Source of the DNA: Ichthyophonus hoferi
Taxonomy: Eukaryota > Opisthokonta > Ichthyosporea > Ichthyophonida > Ichthyophonidae
DNA length: 10,761 bases
NCBI GenBank assembly: GCA_002751075.1
Contig: NAOQ01000382.1
Span: forward strand, 61,084 to 71,844
Direction of reading: 5' to 3'
Shown: piece by piece, positions 1-8,200 of the stretch
Numbering within the stretch: position 1 is the first letter of the stretch
Layout: each line of letters starts with the position of its first letter
Notes under the pieces: generated by a model
The model's database searches: none
What the model was told of the DNA's origin: nothing
The model's input: the letters and a program-made list of their open reading frames with translations, nothing else
Made by a program: the position numbers and the translations under genes

Positions 1-982
1 GACACTATTTAAAACCATGGTACTTTTACGTTCTAGACGGCATTAAACATCTAGTCCTAATTGACTACAAATAGTAACATCATTGATTAATTAATTATCA
101 TTAGATAATGCCCAACTTCTAATTGCCGATTGAAACCTCATTTTAAAAAACTCTTAACATTTAGAAGTTCAAAGCTAACTACACAAAAATCACTTACTGT
201 GTAAAACATCATGAAGTATTCTACCAAACATTTGTAGGACTGAAATACTTCAATATCTCTTCAATATCGTGCTTCTTCCGCCATTAACATACACCACGAC
301 TGTAAAAGGGCATTCTTTAAAAACAAATTAACATGAAAGTGCATTAGGGGCTTACACTTTTGTTATCTTTCAAATTTGCATATAGATAAAAAGACGGGAA
401 AATGTGTAATAATAATATATATATATATGCTTTTATTCTGTATAGTACCACTTCCGACGCCATTTCCGCAAGGCAATTAAAGTCCTATATACCAATATCT
501 ACTACGATATATTAGTCAACACCAAGAAATATTTAAGACGACCTTTGGGAAATTGTATAGAAGCCATAAGTGCTATTACTACAAACAGGCGGCTGATCAA
601 CCTGTTTTTCCTGAAAATCTTACGATAATAAAATGGGCTGTACGTGTGTGATGAGGCTAAGTAGAGATATTACTCTCAAAGAGTGAATTTAGTTATGGAT
701 GCGAAGGCTAACTACTGGCTTTAGCTTACATAAAAAATTTAGTAACGAAGATACCACAGACAAACAATCAATGCTTATATTTCAGTATATATAGACGAAC
801 ACTGTCAAAAGCAATATTACCAACACTGACTAACTAATAATTCCTGCATCACACATGCAAGTGAAAATGACCTGAATCAACTTTAAATTATTAAATATTG
901 AGGAAAAACACCTGCTACCAAAAAAGACAGTGCAATACTATCCAAAGGTGATCGCGATTTTTAAATTACATATTATTACGCC
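1..982. other. Non-coding 3' flank of the sorting nexin gene
   Basis: No reading frame or splice-bounded exon here resembles a protein I recognise on either strand. The stretch lies just downstream of the stop codon of the minus-strand sorting nexin, so the part next to 983 should be its 3' UTR. The first canonical AATAAA on the minus strand that I see is at 437-432, which would give a 3' UTR of about 550 bases. That assignment is weak, because variant poly(A) signals closer to the stop are possible. A short AT microsatellite sits at 415-428. Confidence 0.5.
415..428. repeat. (AT)7 microsatellite
   Basis: Fourteen bases of uninterrupted AT dinucleotide, in the 3' flank of the sorting nexin gene and close to the only obvious minus-strand AATAAA at 437-432. 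No function is implied. Confidence 0.8.
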
Positions 983-1216
983 TCATAAAGTAATGGAGCA
1001 GATACTGGGCCTGGACTGTGAGTTTAAAGTTGCCAATACCTTGCCGCATGCATCCATACGATCCTGATGGACAACTATATAGTTTTTCAGGTATGTTTCC
1101 AAACCACTTTGAAGTTCCCAGTCTTTTCTTTGATCAAAAACAACCAATTCACATTTAGCAATAGCTAAATTCGCCATCCTCTGCTCACGTGCCTCGTCTT
1201 TTTTCTGGATAATTAT
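983..1216 (-). CDS. Sorting nexin exon 7: C-terminal BAR helix and stop
   Basis: The acceptor is CTTCGACAG|ATAATT. The exon has 77 codons plus TGA at 985-983. It encodes IIIQKKDEAREQRMANLA, then DQRKDWELQSGLETYLKNYI and DRMDACGKVLATLN. The pattern W....N/Q...LETYL..YI..H....C..VL matches the last BAR helix of SNX7 (WERWKQNMQNDIKLAF...YYEQCLATW) and SNX4. The protein ends with a short polar tail (SQSRPSICSITL). It joins exon 6 in phase 0. Confidence 0.85.
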   Translation of the reverse strand: MIIQKKDEAREQRMANLAIAKCELVVFDQRKDWELQSGLETYLKNYIVVHQDRMDACGKVLATLNSQSRPSICSITL

Positions 1217-4200
1217 CTGTCGAAGCAGAAATGTGGAGTTGTAAGCAGCATGTAGATTAGGCCATAAAAAAATTAATTAGCAATTTTTTATATATATAAA
1301 ATGTGGTTTGTTATTAAATAGTTATAATATTAAAGACTAGAACTGTATCCAACCATATTAATAAAATGTACACTTGTTTTACATTTCAATGTGAAGTTTT
1401 TTATATTTACTATTTCTAGTAAAATGCAAAATCTTCTTTTAAAACGGATATATTTGTATGCATATATTAATTGTCCCAAAATGGAACTCACCTGAAGCTT
1501 TGTTTCTAGCTCCAATATGGCTTTTACAAGTGCCGGCTTTTTCTTTTGTGCTTTCAATACTTCCTTGTGTTTTTTTTCTCTTTCTTTCTCCTGGGCCAGT
1601 TGATTGCTTATTGTCCCCTCAGAATATCTCGCTTTTGGCTGGTCTTGAAAAAGTTCTGTAGCCAGCTGCAAGCGTTCAGGCGTGCAATCAAGGTGGATTA
1701 ATGACTACTGCTTGTCATGTAATTATAAATCAGGTATCTACATTTAAAAGAAATAAATAAAGAGGAATATCACATCCCAATCGTGCATGAAACTGCTTGT
1801 TATGTCCCAGGATCTAAACAAAATATATATCTTAGTATGATTCAACTAAGAAGGGAGATTAAAATGTTAATCTAATCATTAAACGGTTCTACTAAAGTTT
1901 ATCTTTCTGATTCGTTCTTACAGTCATCAATACAGTTATTTTTATATAAACACTAATCCTCTTTCGTTTTTGCTGCATGTGATTATACTTACCCTCTCAG
2001 TGGTTTCTTTTTCAAACATTTTCGTACTCAACTGATTTTTAATTTTTACCTCAGCTTCAGACCAATAATAAACTTTGCTTTCCATCGCGTGCACCCGTTC
2101 TACATATGCCTGTGCTGCATGCAGGTATCTGTGGAGATATATTAATTATAAATACCTATGATTGTAGTGGAATGGATGTGGAAATGAGAGGATGAAAATA
2201 CGTGTTTGTGGAAAATTAAATACCGATAAACGTGCCTTCACGATTGAAAAGGTTTTGTACAAAAAATCGTTATTTATTGGTCAGGACCTAAGTGTACCTC
2301 AAGGAATATATATGTCCAAAGTCAGTGTGACAGAACTTTACTATTCTGAAAGAAATGGCTAAGTACGAAAATGTTCAAATGTTTGCAAACATGGTTTTTT
2401 AAATTCATAGTTGAAGCGTTGGTATTTAGACATATCTTATATAAATGACTTGATATATGCTCATAACGAAGAAATGAACGGTTTTACACGATAACAGAAA
2501 TAATCAATCAATCCAATGTTATGTCGGAATTACTAAACGTGGACACTAACTATGTATTCACTTAAAACATATATCTTAATTCCAGGATTATTGTGGAATT
2601 CAATTTAAATCTAAAGTATAAGGGAACAGATCGTGAGAAACAAAGAAAAAATAGTTATATGAAGAAAATTCAAGCACAGAAATGAGAGATGACAGGAAAT
2701 GTCAAGAGACGAGTTTCTGAAGGAAGTATGGGAAACAGAAAAAAGTAAGATGCACTTTATTATCCCTTGTAGGTCCAGCCATATAGATCGATAAATAAGA
2801 AATATAAGCTGGTTTAGGCGTGCATGAGTGCTTGCAGGCAGATATGGCAGATTGTGTATGTTAACTAGCACTGTGATATTTGTGTATAACATCTAAAAAA
2901 TGAATATATATTTTTTAAGCTTTATATGGAAATAAAGGTGGGCAAATAAAATATTAAAGAAGTGGAGAGATAATTGGAGCGAAACAAAGGATAAAAAGTA
3001 AGGACATACATGCCACCAGCAAAGCTTTGTTTAATATATATACAGACCTGACTAGATCTTTCAGTTTTTGCTTTAGTGTATTTTCAATAATAACCATCCT
3101 ATTAGGGACGTCTTCTTCTATAGATGTTATACGGCCGTTGAGCACTGAAAACACCCCATGGAGATAGGATCCTGCTGGCCTCCAAATTTATGCCAATATA
3201 CAAGCATGTAGCAATAGTATATTTTAGGAATATTATACGAATATTGTGGGTAATTAATAAAATTTTAAATAACTGGAATTATGCTAAGTGAATTGCATGA
3301 ATACAAATGATAGGGCATAATGGGACCCCAGTATTTTCCTGTGATCATAAATAGAATATTTAAGAGATGAGAAAATAAAAATAAAATAGTATAATAAATA
3401 GTACTACAAAGCCACAAAAGATTAGGAAAAGGAAACGTGTGGTGTAAGTGAGGATGAAGAGACAAAACAAATACAGATATGATAGAGCTCAGTGTAGTAG
3501 TTTTGTAATATAAGGAATACACGCGGTAGAACTCATATAGAGGAGAATGTATATTAAGTGATAATGGGGCGTTAAATGATTATAACATAATTTTAGTTAT
3601 GGTAATGATATAAGTGACAATTACCTTCAGGCTCTGCAACTATTAAATTATCCAAGGCTTTGAAAGGTTTGTGTGGAACGGCCCCCTCCAAGGACTTGAT
3701 GTTTTGTTTAAAGTGTTCTACCAGAACCTTCAGGTTTGTTTCCATTTCCTTTTGGTATATGTGAGTATGTGTGCATGTATATAATAGAAGATCACCAGAT
3801 TTGTTGTAATGTATGTGTAGTTTTCCTATTAAAGATGATGTGACAAAAATTGATGATTAAGAGTGTAAAGCAGTGGCTCTATGCCAATTATTACTTTAAT
3901 GACCGTTTGCATTATTTAAAATAAGAGGTGCCTTAAGGGTACTTTAGTCTAGATAGCAACTAAATGATTTTTAAAAAAAAAGATGAGAGGGAAAATGAGA
4001 GATAAAATAAAATAATAAATAAAGAGGGGAAAATAAGAAATAAGAAATTGGGGAAAGAGGGAAAGAAATATAAATAGGAATATAAAAAAAACTAGTTGGA
4101 GACTTTAGGGTGTTGGTAAATTATTGATTAAGATACATATAAATATATACATGTATAAATACAACATAAAACACATAGAAGTAATAAAGGCAACACTTGG

Positions 4201-6538
4201 GTGGATGACTCATATATAAAGTGTAGATTTAACTCATTAGTTGAAGTAGAATCAGTATAGCTTGGAAGAGTAAAAGGAAGGAAAATAAAGTGTTTGATTG
4301 AATGTTATAAATATTTTAAAGATTCAAACAACTTTACTTGAAATGAAAAAAGACAGGTTATTTTAAGGCTAGACTTACTATTATATATTTCCCAGCCATT
4401 ATGATATCTTTATCCAAAGGAATACCTTCGGTTTTCCAAAACGAACTGGGCACCTCATTTTTCTCTTTTCTTTTATCTCTAAGTCTTGATTCTTTTTTTA
4501 TCTGCTCTAAGTCATCTTGAGATCCAATCAGGAATATACGTAGTTGGTTGGAGCTTTTAACGCGCGGGTGGGCTACAAGTCGGTCTATTATACTTTGGAG
4601 ATGTAGCATGGTCTGTGACAAAAATATCAAAGATTGGGTGTCAATAAAGATCTTTGTGGTAATAAATGTTGATGTTAAGGCCAATTAAACTAAAACAATA
4701 AAAATATAAAGATGATAGAACATCCTGATGGTTTTGTTTTAAGTTATCTTTTGCATATGCTATTAATATATCATGTATTAATGGTACTAGTGTATACATG
4801 TGGAGTAATATGGCATGATGCCTGATCATGACAGTAATAAATATAATAGTATTACGAATAGTTAAAGTATCTTAGTGTGGTTTTTAGTTGAAATAAAACA
4901 ATAGTATGAATAGCAATAGTACTGGCATGTAAGTATAAGTAAGAGTAAAGATTATAATAATTAGTCTAGAAAGATAGCAGATTCAAAGCAAATATTTTTT
5001 GTGCCATTAAAGAATAACTGTGAGGCTGAATATAAGGATAGTGTATTTGTATTGACAATATATTGATATGGAAAATGTAGTGATATTGGCACATGGCCAC
5101 GATTTATTATTAAATCTTGGTTTGGCACCTGCGTACAGTATCTATACCGTACCTACTAGTATATCAGAATACAAAATCTAAATCATTTCTATATACAATG
5201 CTATACATGCCATTTAAATACTTCAATCTACAATCTATGTATATAACTATGTAACATTTGCACATGTTATTATTAGGACCCAACTCCTAGACCTAACCAA
5301 AGAAATCCAATGTAGAAGTAGGCCTAAATGAACATCCATATTTCGAGTATCGGTATAGCAGAATAGTTTTGAAGAGGATGCTCGGGTAGTAACTTGAATC
5401 TATATAAGAAAGCGTTTGTAACCAACAAGCTTCCTCTTATATAATAAAATATCACAAAAGTTTAAGCATGAAACAATCTTCACATGATTGTTCGCTTGAT
5501 AGAAAAATTTACCAAACCAAAATAGAAAGAATGAACAAAACAATGAAATCAAGACAAATTTTAATGCTATTCAGTACCCGTATTAAGAAAAATATATTTG
5601 ACATTGGATTACTAAATTTTCCTGGGAAAACCAACCAGAAAATAAAAAGCCTGGAGGCATTTGTTTTAAAAAAATATTGTGACTATATTATTCAATTGAG
5701 ATGCTAAATGAAATTAATCGAGTGTATTAAAGTAGTATAAAATATCTCTATCTGCTTAAGTGAATTTCTTGCTTATAACAAGGGTTCCAAAGAGATTGAA
5801 ATATGTGATAAGAGTAGTAATGATTAGAGTTTAGTGCTTAAACAAAAGTGTAGCTGCAGTAAATAATATATCATGATAGCAGGAAAGATACAATCCTAGA
5901 ATAGTAGTGGTATATATATATATAAAGCAAAGTGTAAGCGTTCATTTTCTGCATTTTTCTTAAAACATAAGAAGCTCAACAACATATAACATATATGTAT
6001 GTAGAATTAATACCTTACACGTGGCTCTATTACAAGGAAGAGTTGGAACAATCGCCCACTCTGCTATAAACGCCTCACAAAGCCATTTAAAATCATCATA
6101 CTTTCGTCTACACGTATATATTACTATATTTCCCTCATCATACATGTTAGTCTTGGTCATCAGCTCTAATGTTACTATACATGGAATCGGTCCTTTTCTC
6201 CGTGGATTCGATATTTCCACGAATATGTCGGCGTCGGTCTTTGTAGATGACTTCTGGGAATTATCCGACAGGTTGTCCCTTATCACAGAAATGTTTTCAG
6301 TATTCTCAGTAGGCGGAAGCTCATCGGCTACATCTACGCTTTCATTTTCGTTTAATATATTTTCAGAAGAAAAAGAATTATTGCTGGATGCATTTTCGTA
6401 TGTTGAAAAAGGTTGTAGTTGAACAAAGTCCTCTTGAACATACATAATATCTGACTCGATAGTTTTATCGTCAATGTTTGTGTTGGCTGCTGAAGAATCA
6501 CCAGCCACTTGGCCGTCATATCCTGTTACATAAACCAT
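983..6538 (-). CDS. PX-BAR sorting nexin, SNX4/SNX7/SNX30-like (seven-exon model)
   Basis: Proteins of this family bind phosphatidylinositol 3-phosphate on endosomes through the PX domain and bend or tubulate membrane through a BAR dimer, in endosomal recycling and autophagy. Coding exons are 6538-6014, 4612-4379, 3748-3625, 3144-3048, 2128-1993, 1665-1492 and 1216-983. All junctions are GT..AG and keep frame, giving about 507 residues against roughly 390-450 for vertebrate relatives. Residues 1-102 are an acidic Ser/Asn-rich tail. Residues 103-205 are the PX domain, with RRKYDDFKWL at 144-153, a proline-rich loop IVPTLPCN at 163-170, and DRLVAHP at 185-191. Residues from about 254 to 495 are helical and charged, as in a BAR domain, with the family-like C-terminal pattern DQRKDW then LETYLKNYI. 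Weak points are the 5' end, the PX loop between exons 1 and 2, and the start of exon 6. Which of the three paralogue groups it belongs to cannot be settled by eye, so no symbol is given. Confidence 0.85.
1492..1665 (-). CDS. Sorting nexin exon 6: charged coiled coil
   Basis: In the simplest model this exon runs from CTTGCAG|CTGG to CTTCAG|GTGAGT and gives 58 residues in phase 0 (373-430). It encodes LATELFQDQPKARYSEGTIS, then a highly charged Lys/Glu coiled coil and ILELETKLQ. LFQDQPKAR resembles the LFGQETPEQREAR segment of SNX4. The 5' boundary is uncertain: another acceptor, CAGTAG|TCA, would add about 16 residues (SLIHLDCTPERLQ and neighbours) in the same frame, and an in-frame TAG closes the frame beyond that. 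Confidence 0.8.
1666..1992 (-). other. Sorting nexin intron 5 (327 bp), possibly holding a microexon
   Basis: This intron lies between exons 5 and 6. A good-looking acceptor, TTTTGTTTAG, at 1815-1814 is followed in the incoming frame by ILGHNKQFHARLG, with a donor-like GTGATA at 1773. The resulting 40-base exon would break the frame into exon 6, so it is not included in the model. Nothing else is visible. Confidence 0.6.
1993..2128 (-). CDS. Sorting nexin exon 5: BAR helix
   Basis: This exon is 136 bases, from ATCTCCACAG|A to AGG|GTAAGT. Its first base completes the split Arg codon and it ends in phase 0. It encodes YLHAAQAYVERVHAMESKV, YYWSEAEVKIK and then FEKETTER. YLHAAQAYVERV lines up with the EYLFYAEALRAV segment of SNX4 and EYVLYSEMLMGV of SNX7, the clearest family mark in the BAR half. 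A weaker donor inside (GAG|GTAAAA) is also in phase 0 and could be an alternative 3' end. Confidence 0.83.
2129..3047 (-). other. Sorting nexin intron 4 (919 bp)
   Basis: AT-rich intron. A chance open frame on the minus strand (2892-2611, 93 codons) reads as Leu/Ser/Ile/Phe-rich low-complexity protein from a pyrimidine-rich sense strand and matches no family I know. No repeat, RNA gene or mobile element was recognised. Confidence 0.7.
3048..3144 (-). CDS. Sorting nexin exon 4: BAR helix
   Basis: This exon is 97 bases, from TTTTCAG|TGCTC to CAG|GTCTGT. Two bases complete a Val codon with exon 3, and two bases (AG) are left to make Arg with exon 5. It encodes LNGRITSIEEDVPNRMVIIE then a Lys/Leu-rich helix ending KLKDLVR. 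The heptad-like spacing fits an antiparallel coiled-coil BAR bundle. Frame continuity on both sides through two split codons is strong support that the exon is real. Confidence 0.8.
3145..3624 (-). other. Sorting nexin intron 3 (480 bp)
   Basis: AT-rich intron whose plus strand is purine-rich and whose sense strand is therefore pyrimidine-rich. The open frame at 3522-3265 is a low-complexity by-product of that bias. No other feature was seen. Confidence 0.7.
3625..3748 (-). CDS. Sorting nexin exon 3: start of BAR region
   Basis: This exon is 124 bases, entered in phase 0 and leaving one base for the next codon. It encodes ETNLKVLVEHFKQNIKSLEG and then a proline-containing turn before ALDNLIVAEPE. 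The donor AAG|GTAATT is good. The acceptor (ACCAAAAG|GAA) has a poor pyrimidine tract, but no other AG fits the frame as well. The predicted amphipathic helix is what a first BAR helix would look like; identity rests on position in the gene more than on a motif. Confidence 0.75.
3749..4378 (-). other. Sorting nexin intron 2 (630 bp) with a C-free plus-strand tract
   Basis: This intron contains a purine-dominated run from 3961 to 4091 in which the plus strand has no cytosine at all; on the sense strand of the gene it is free of G. Apart from this tract I see no repeat unit, RNA gene or mobile element. Confidence 0.7.
4379..4612 (-). CDS. Sorting nexin exon 2: end of PX and linker
   Basis: This exon encodes 78 residues (176-253) in phase 0 on both sides. 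The acceptor is a good pyrimidine tract ending GTCACAG and the donor is a strong GTAAGT. It supplies the last PX helix (LQSIIDRLVAHP), which matches the FLNRIADHP helix of SNX7, and the following N..LRIFL that corresponds to the family's DFKIFL. A basic, charged stretch (ESRLRDKRKEKNE) then leads into the BAR region. The exon joins directly to LPCNRATCK of exon 1, which leaves the usual membrane loop and first part of the helix short. Confidence 0.85.
4613..6013 (-). other. Sorting nexin intron 1 (1401 bp)
   Basis: The largest intron in the window, from AAG|GTATTA to GTCACAG|ACC, splitting the PX domain. A plus-strand frame at 5468-5707 (79 codons, Lys/Ile-rich) has no recognised homology and is not called. 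I searched the minus strand for a short exon that would restore the usual PX loop and helix and found none that was convincing. A TA microsatellite lies at 5911-5924. Confidence 0.65.
5911..5924. repeat. (TA)7 microsatellite
   Basis: Fourteen bases of uninterrupted TA in intron 1 of the sorting nexin gene, about 90 bases inside the donor side. Confidence 0.8.
6014..6538 (-). CDS. Sorting nexin exon 1: N-terminal tail and first half of PX
   Basis: This exon encodes residues 1-175 and ends in phase 0 at AAG|GTATTA. The ATG has a favourable context (AAAAAAATGG), and an in-frame TAG lies 27-30 bases upstream at 6568-6566, so the frame cannot extend much further in unspliced DNA. Residues 1-102 are rich in Asp, Glu, Ser and Asn, low in complexity and probably disordered. 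The PX domain begins near DADIFVEISNP (102-112), much like the DLFV...NP start of SNX7 and SNX30. The tandem arginines of RRKYDDF (144-150) include the residue that contacts the 3-phosphate in PX domains. A 133-codon plus-strand frame over 6021-6422 is a shadow of this exon. Confidence 0.88.
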
Positions 6539-7056
6539 TTTTTTAAGTAAATATTTGGTATGTGACTACTACTATAATGGTTGCATTTCTTACGTTAATC
6601 AATTTTTTTTGGTGTATATAGTTCTGTGACCTTTTGTTTGACTAGCCGACAGTATACCTTTCAGCTGAGAAACCATTAAACTTGTTTCTAATGTATAAAT
6701 CACTATTAGCAATACTTGAACATTATGAGCCATATGCATATTTGTATAGATCAATCGGAATTTAGATCAGAGCGCTTTTTCTCATATTAGATTTTACTCC
6801 CAATAATAAACTAATATACAAATACAGTATTTGTTTCTGGGCAAGGTTGGGAGGGAGAGAAGCAATATCAAATAAGCAATAATTAAGCTCCTGTTAATAA
6901 AACAAAATAATTTAAATAAATAATTACCAATTACTATATGCATCCTGCGATTCTTTTCTTATTATAGCCTAATAGAAGTTGTCAAATTAAAAGCAGTTTA
7001 CTGCACAAATCGGAATTCTTTATGACACAAACCTCAGATCTTTTATAGATACGTAC

Positions 7057-7155
7057 TTGGAAATTTCTCTCACGACACCAACTCAACTCCATTGATGAAT
7101 TGCGATGTTTCTCCCAAGAGCTTATGGTAATAAGCTCTTTGTAATATTTTTCCAT
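7057..7155 (-). CDS. Candidate upstream exon (33 codons), possibly 5' exon of the sorting nexin
   Basis: An ATG in good context (AACAATGG) opens 33 sense codons ending in phase 0 at a strong donor, CAA|GTACGT. An in-frame TAA lies shortly upstream, so the ATG would be an initiator. The peptide begins MEKYYKELITISSWEKH and ends CRERNFQ; it has a soluble, charged composition and no domain I recognise. It could be the true first exon of the sorting nexin, an alternative first exon, or chance. A phase-compatible path to the PX exon exists (6664-6631 as a small exon, then an acceptor at 6523), but those sites are weaker. The exon contains a perfect hairpin. Confidence 0.4.
7116..7139. repeat. Perfect inverted repeat, 10-bp arms with 4-base loop
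   Basis: AAGAGCTTAT, loop GGTA, ATAAGCTCTT. It lies inside the candidate exon at 7057-7155, about 15 codons from its start on the minus strand, within the region between two divergent genes. It could fold as a hairpin in RNA or act as a palindromic binding site in DNA. There is no run of T next to it that would make it terminator-like. Confidence 0.85.
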
Positions 7156-8086
7156 TGTTACAATTTCCTTTACTCTATGTATTTAGCAAGGTAACAGCAA
7201 GTACATTGTTGTGTATCAGAACGCTCCTACCGGCTGTTTTCTTTCCATTTAAAGATCTGCAGGAAGACAGGAAATTCCCAAAAAATAAAAAATGTGCGAC
7301 ACTAATGCAATGGTAAATATTGAAACATAAGTAGAGCAAGAGCTCTAAATTTAGCAAAGAATAACAAAAAATTTACACAAAATTATAATCTTAGAGATCA
7401 GTTCAGGCTTAGTCAATCTAGACAGCATGTGTGCATGGCTTATCTTGGGCAAATCTAAATTATACATATTCTGCAATCTACAGAATTTACTTCAAGCTAT
7501 ACTTAATATTGCAATGAAAAGTATGATTTGACTTAATAATTAGCGTAGAATAACTTCGAGCTCCACGAACCAAAAATAGTTTTAATAAGTTATACCTTAA
7601 TTATTCAATTGTGGTTTTACGTCATGCTGCATAAATGCTATGATTGGTTTGTGAATAAAAATATACGTATTAGTCAGGTAAGAGCGATCAATTAAACCAC
7701 ATATTTTCATCACCTTCATAGTAAATTCAAGCTAGATTTAATCCCACACGATTGGCTGTTAATTGGCTAACGCATTAAAATACAGAAGATCTTAGTTAGT
7801 TTACTGTGCCACATATCGAAATGCTTAAGAGCAGGCACCAAAATACACCCGGTTAACTGAAATATATACATAGTCTAGTAATAACATAATAATACACGTG
7901 TCAAATAACACTACATAACTTTGCACTAGACGATTGCTGATAGATAGAGAAAAGAAATTATGGGACAGGAGATACAAGAAGTGTAATAGTTATAATAGTC
8001 CTTCGCTAGTTTTCTTTTTCAGTAACTATAAAATACGCTTGTAGACTTTCTGCTTTGGCTGGAGTTTGATGTAGTCAATAATAAAC
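7156..8086. promoter_or_regulatory. Divergent region between sorting nexin and RhoGEF genes
   Basis: The sorting nexin reads leftward and the RhoGEF rightward, so promoters for one or both should lie in this stretch of about 0.9 kb (1.5 kb if the sorting nexin starts at 6538). I see no coding exon. Inverted CCAAT boxes (ATTGG) occur at 7643-7647, 7751-7755 and 7762-7766. There is no clear TATA box at a useful spacing and no CpG-rich stretch. Assignment as a promoter is inferred from gene layout. Confidence 0.45.
7751..7766. promoter_or_regulatory. Tandem inverted CCAAT boxes
   Basis: Two copies of ATTGGC (CCAAT on the minus strand), at 7751-7756 and 7762-7767, start 11 bases apart, about one helical turn, and sit some 320 bases before the RhoGEF ATG. 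Inverted CCAAT boxes are the known target of NF-Y in animal promoters, including divergent ones. A third ATTGG at 7643-7647 is in the same region. The sites are short, so chance occurrence in this sequence remains possible. Confidence 0.4.
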
Positions 8087-8200
8087 ATGGGGGAACTATC
8101 AGAAGCCATGAATTGTATCCTCAACGAATTAATTACCACAGAGAAAACATTTGTTGAGGATATGAAGCTTGTAGTCAACGAATATATGATTCCTGCACAG
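8087..8200 (+). CDS. RhoGEF exon 1: first DH helix
   Basis: This exon has 38 codons from the ATG to CACAG|GTAATT, phase 0. The motif ILNELITTEKTFVEDMK is the hallmark ELL.TE..YV.DL of DH conserved region 1, with the Glu at position 14 or 19 in the place of the invariant GTPase-contacting glutamate. Reading on past the donor gives no DH-like sequence, which supports splicing here. A TAG at 8072-8074 upstream of the ATG could also be read as a 3' splice site (GATGTAG|TCA), which would make this an internal exon. Confidence 0.88.

Noticed and set aside
1458-1661. 67-codon plus-strand frame
   Set aside because: It is antisense to sorting nexin exon 6; its Leu/Phe/Pro-rich composition is the complement of a Lys/Glu-rich coiled coil.
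2611-2892. 93-codon minus-strand frame
   Set aside because: Low-complexity Leu/Ser/Phe/Ile product from a pyrimidine-rich intron; no homology recognised and not bounded by usable in-frame splice sites.
4641-4829. 62-codon minus-strand frame before sorting nexin exon 2, considered as the missing PX segment
   Set aside because: It does not contain the expected F...ERR pattern and is in a region with no good acceptor-donor pair.
5060-5160. Possible PX exon after TACGCAG, reading VPNQDLIINRG on the minus strand
   Set aside because: The start is phase-compatible and vaguely PX-like, but the only nearby donor is poor and the match to the family is not convincing.
5468-5707. 79-codon plus-strand frame with a Lys/Ile-rich product
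   Set aside because: It lies in intron 1 on the opposite strand, has no recognised motif, and its length is within what chance allows in AT-rich DNA of this size.
6021-6422. 133-codon open frame on the plus strand
   Set aside because: It lies wholly opposite the PX-encoding exon of the sorting nexin, whose minus-strand translation has clear family motifs; this frame is a shadow.
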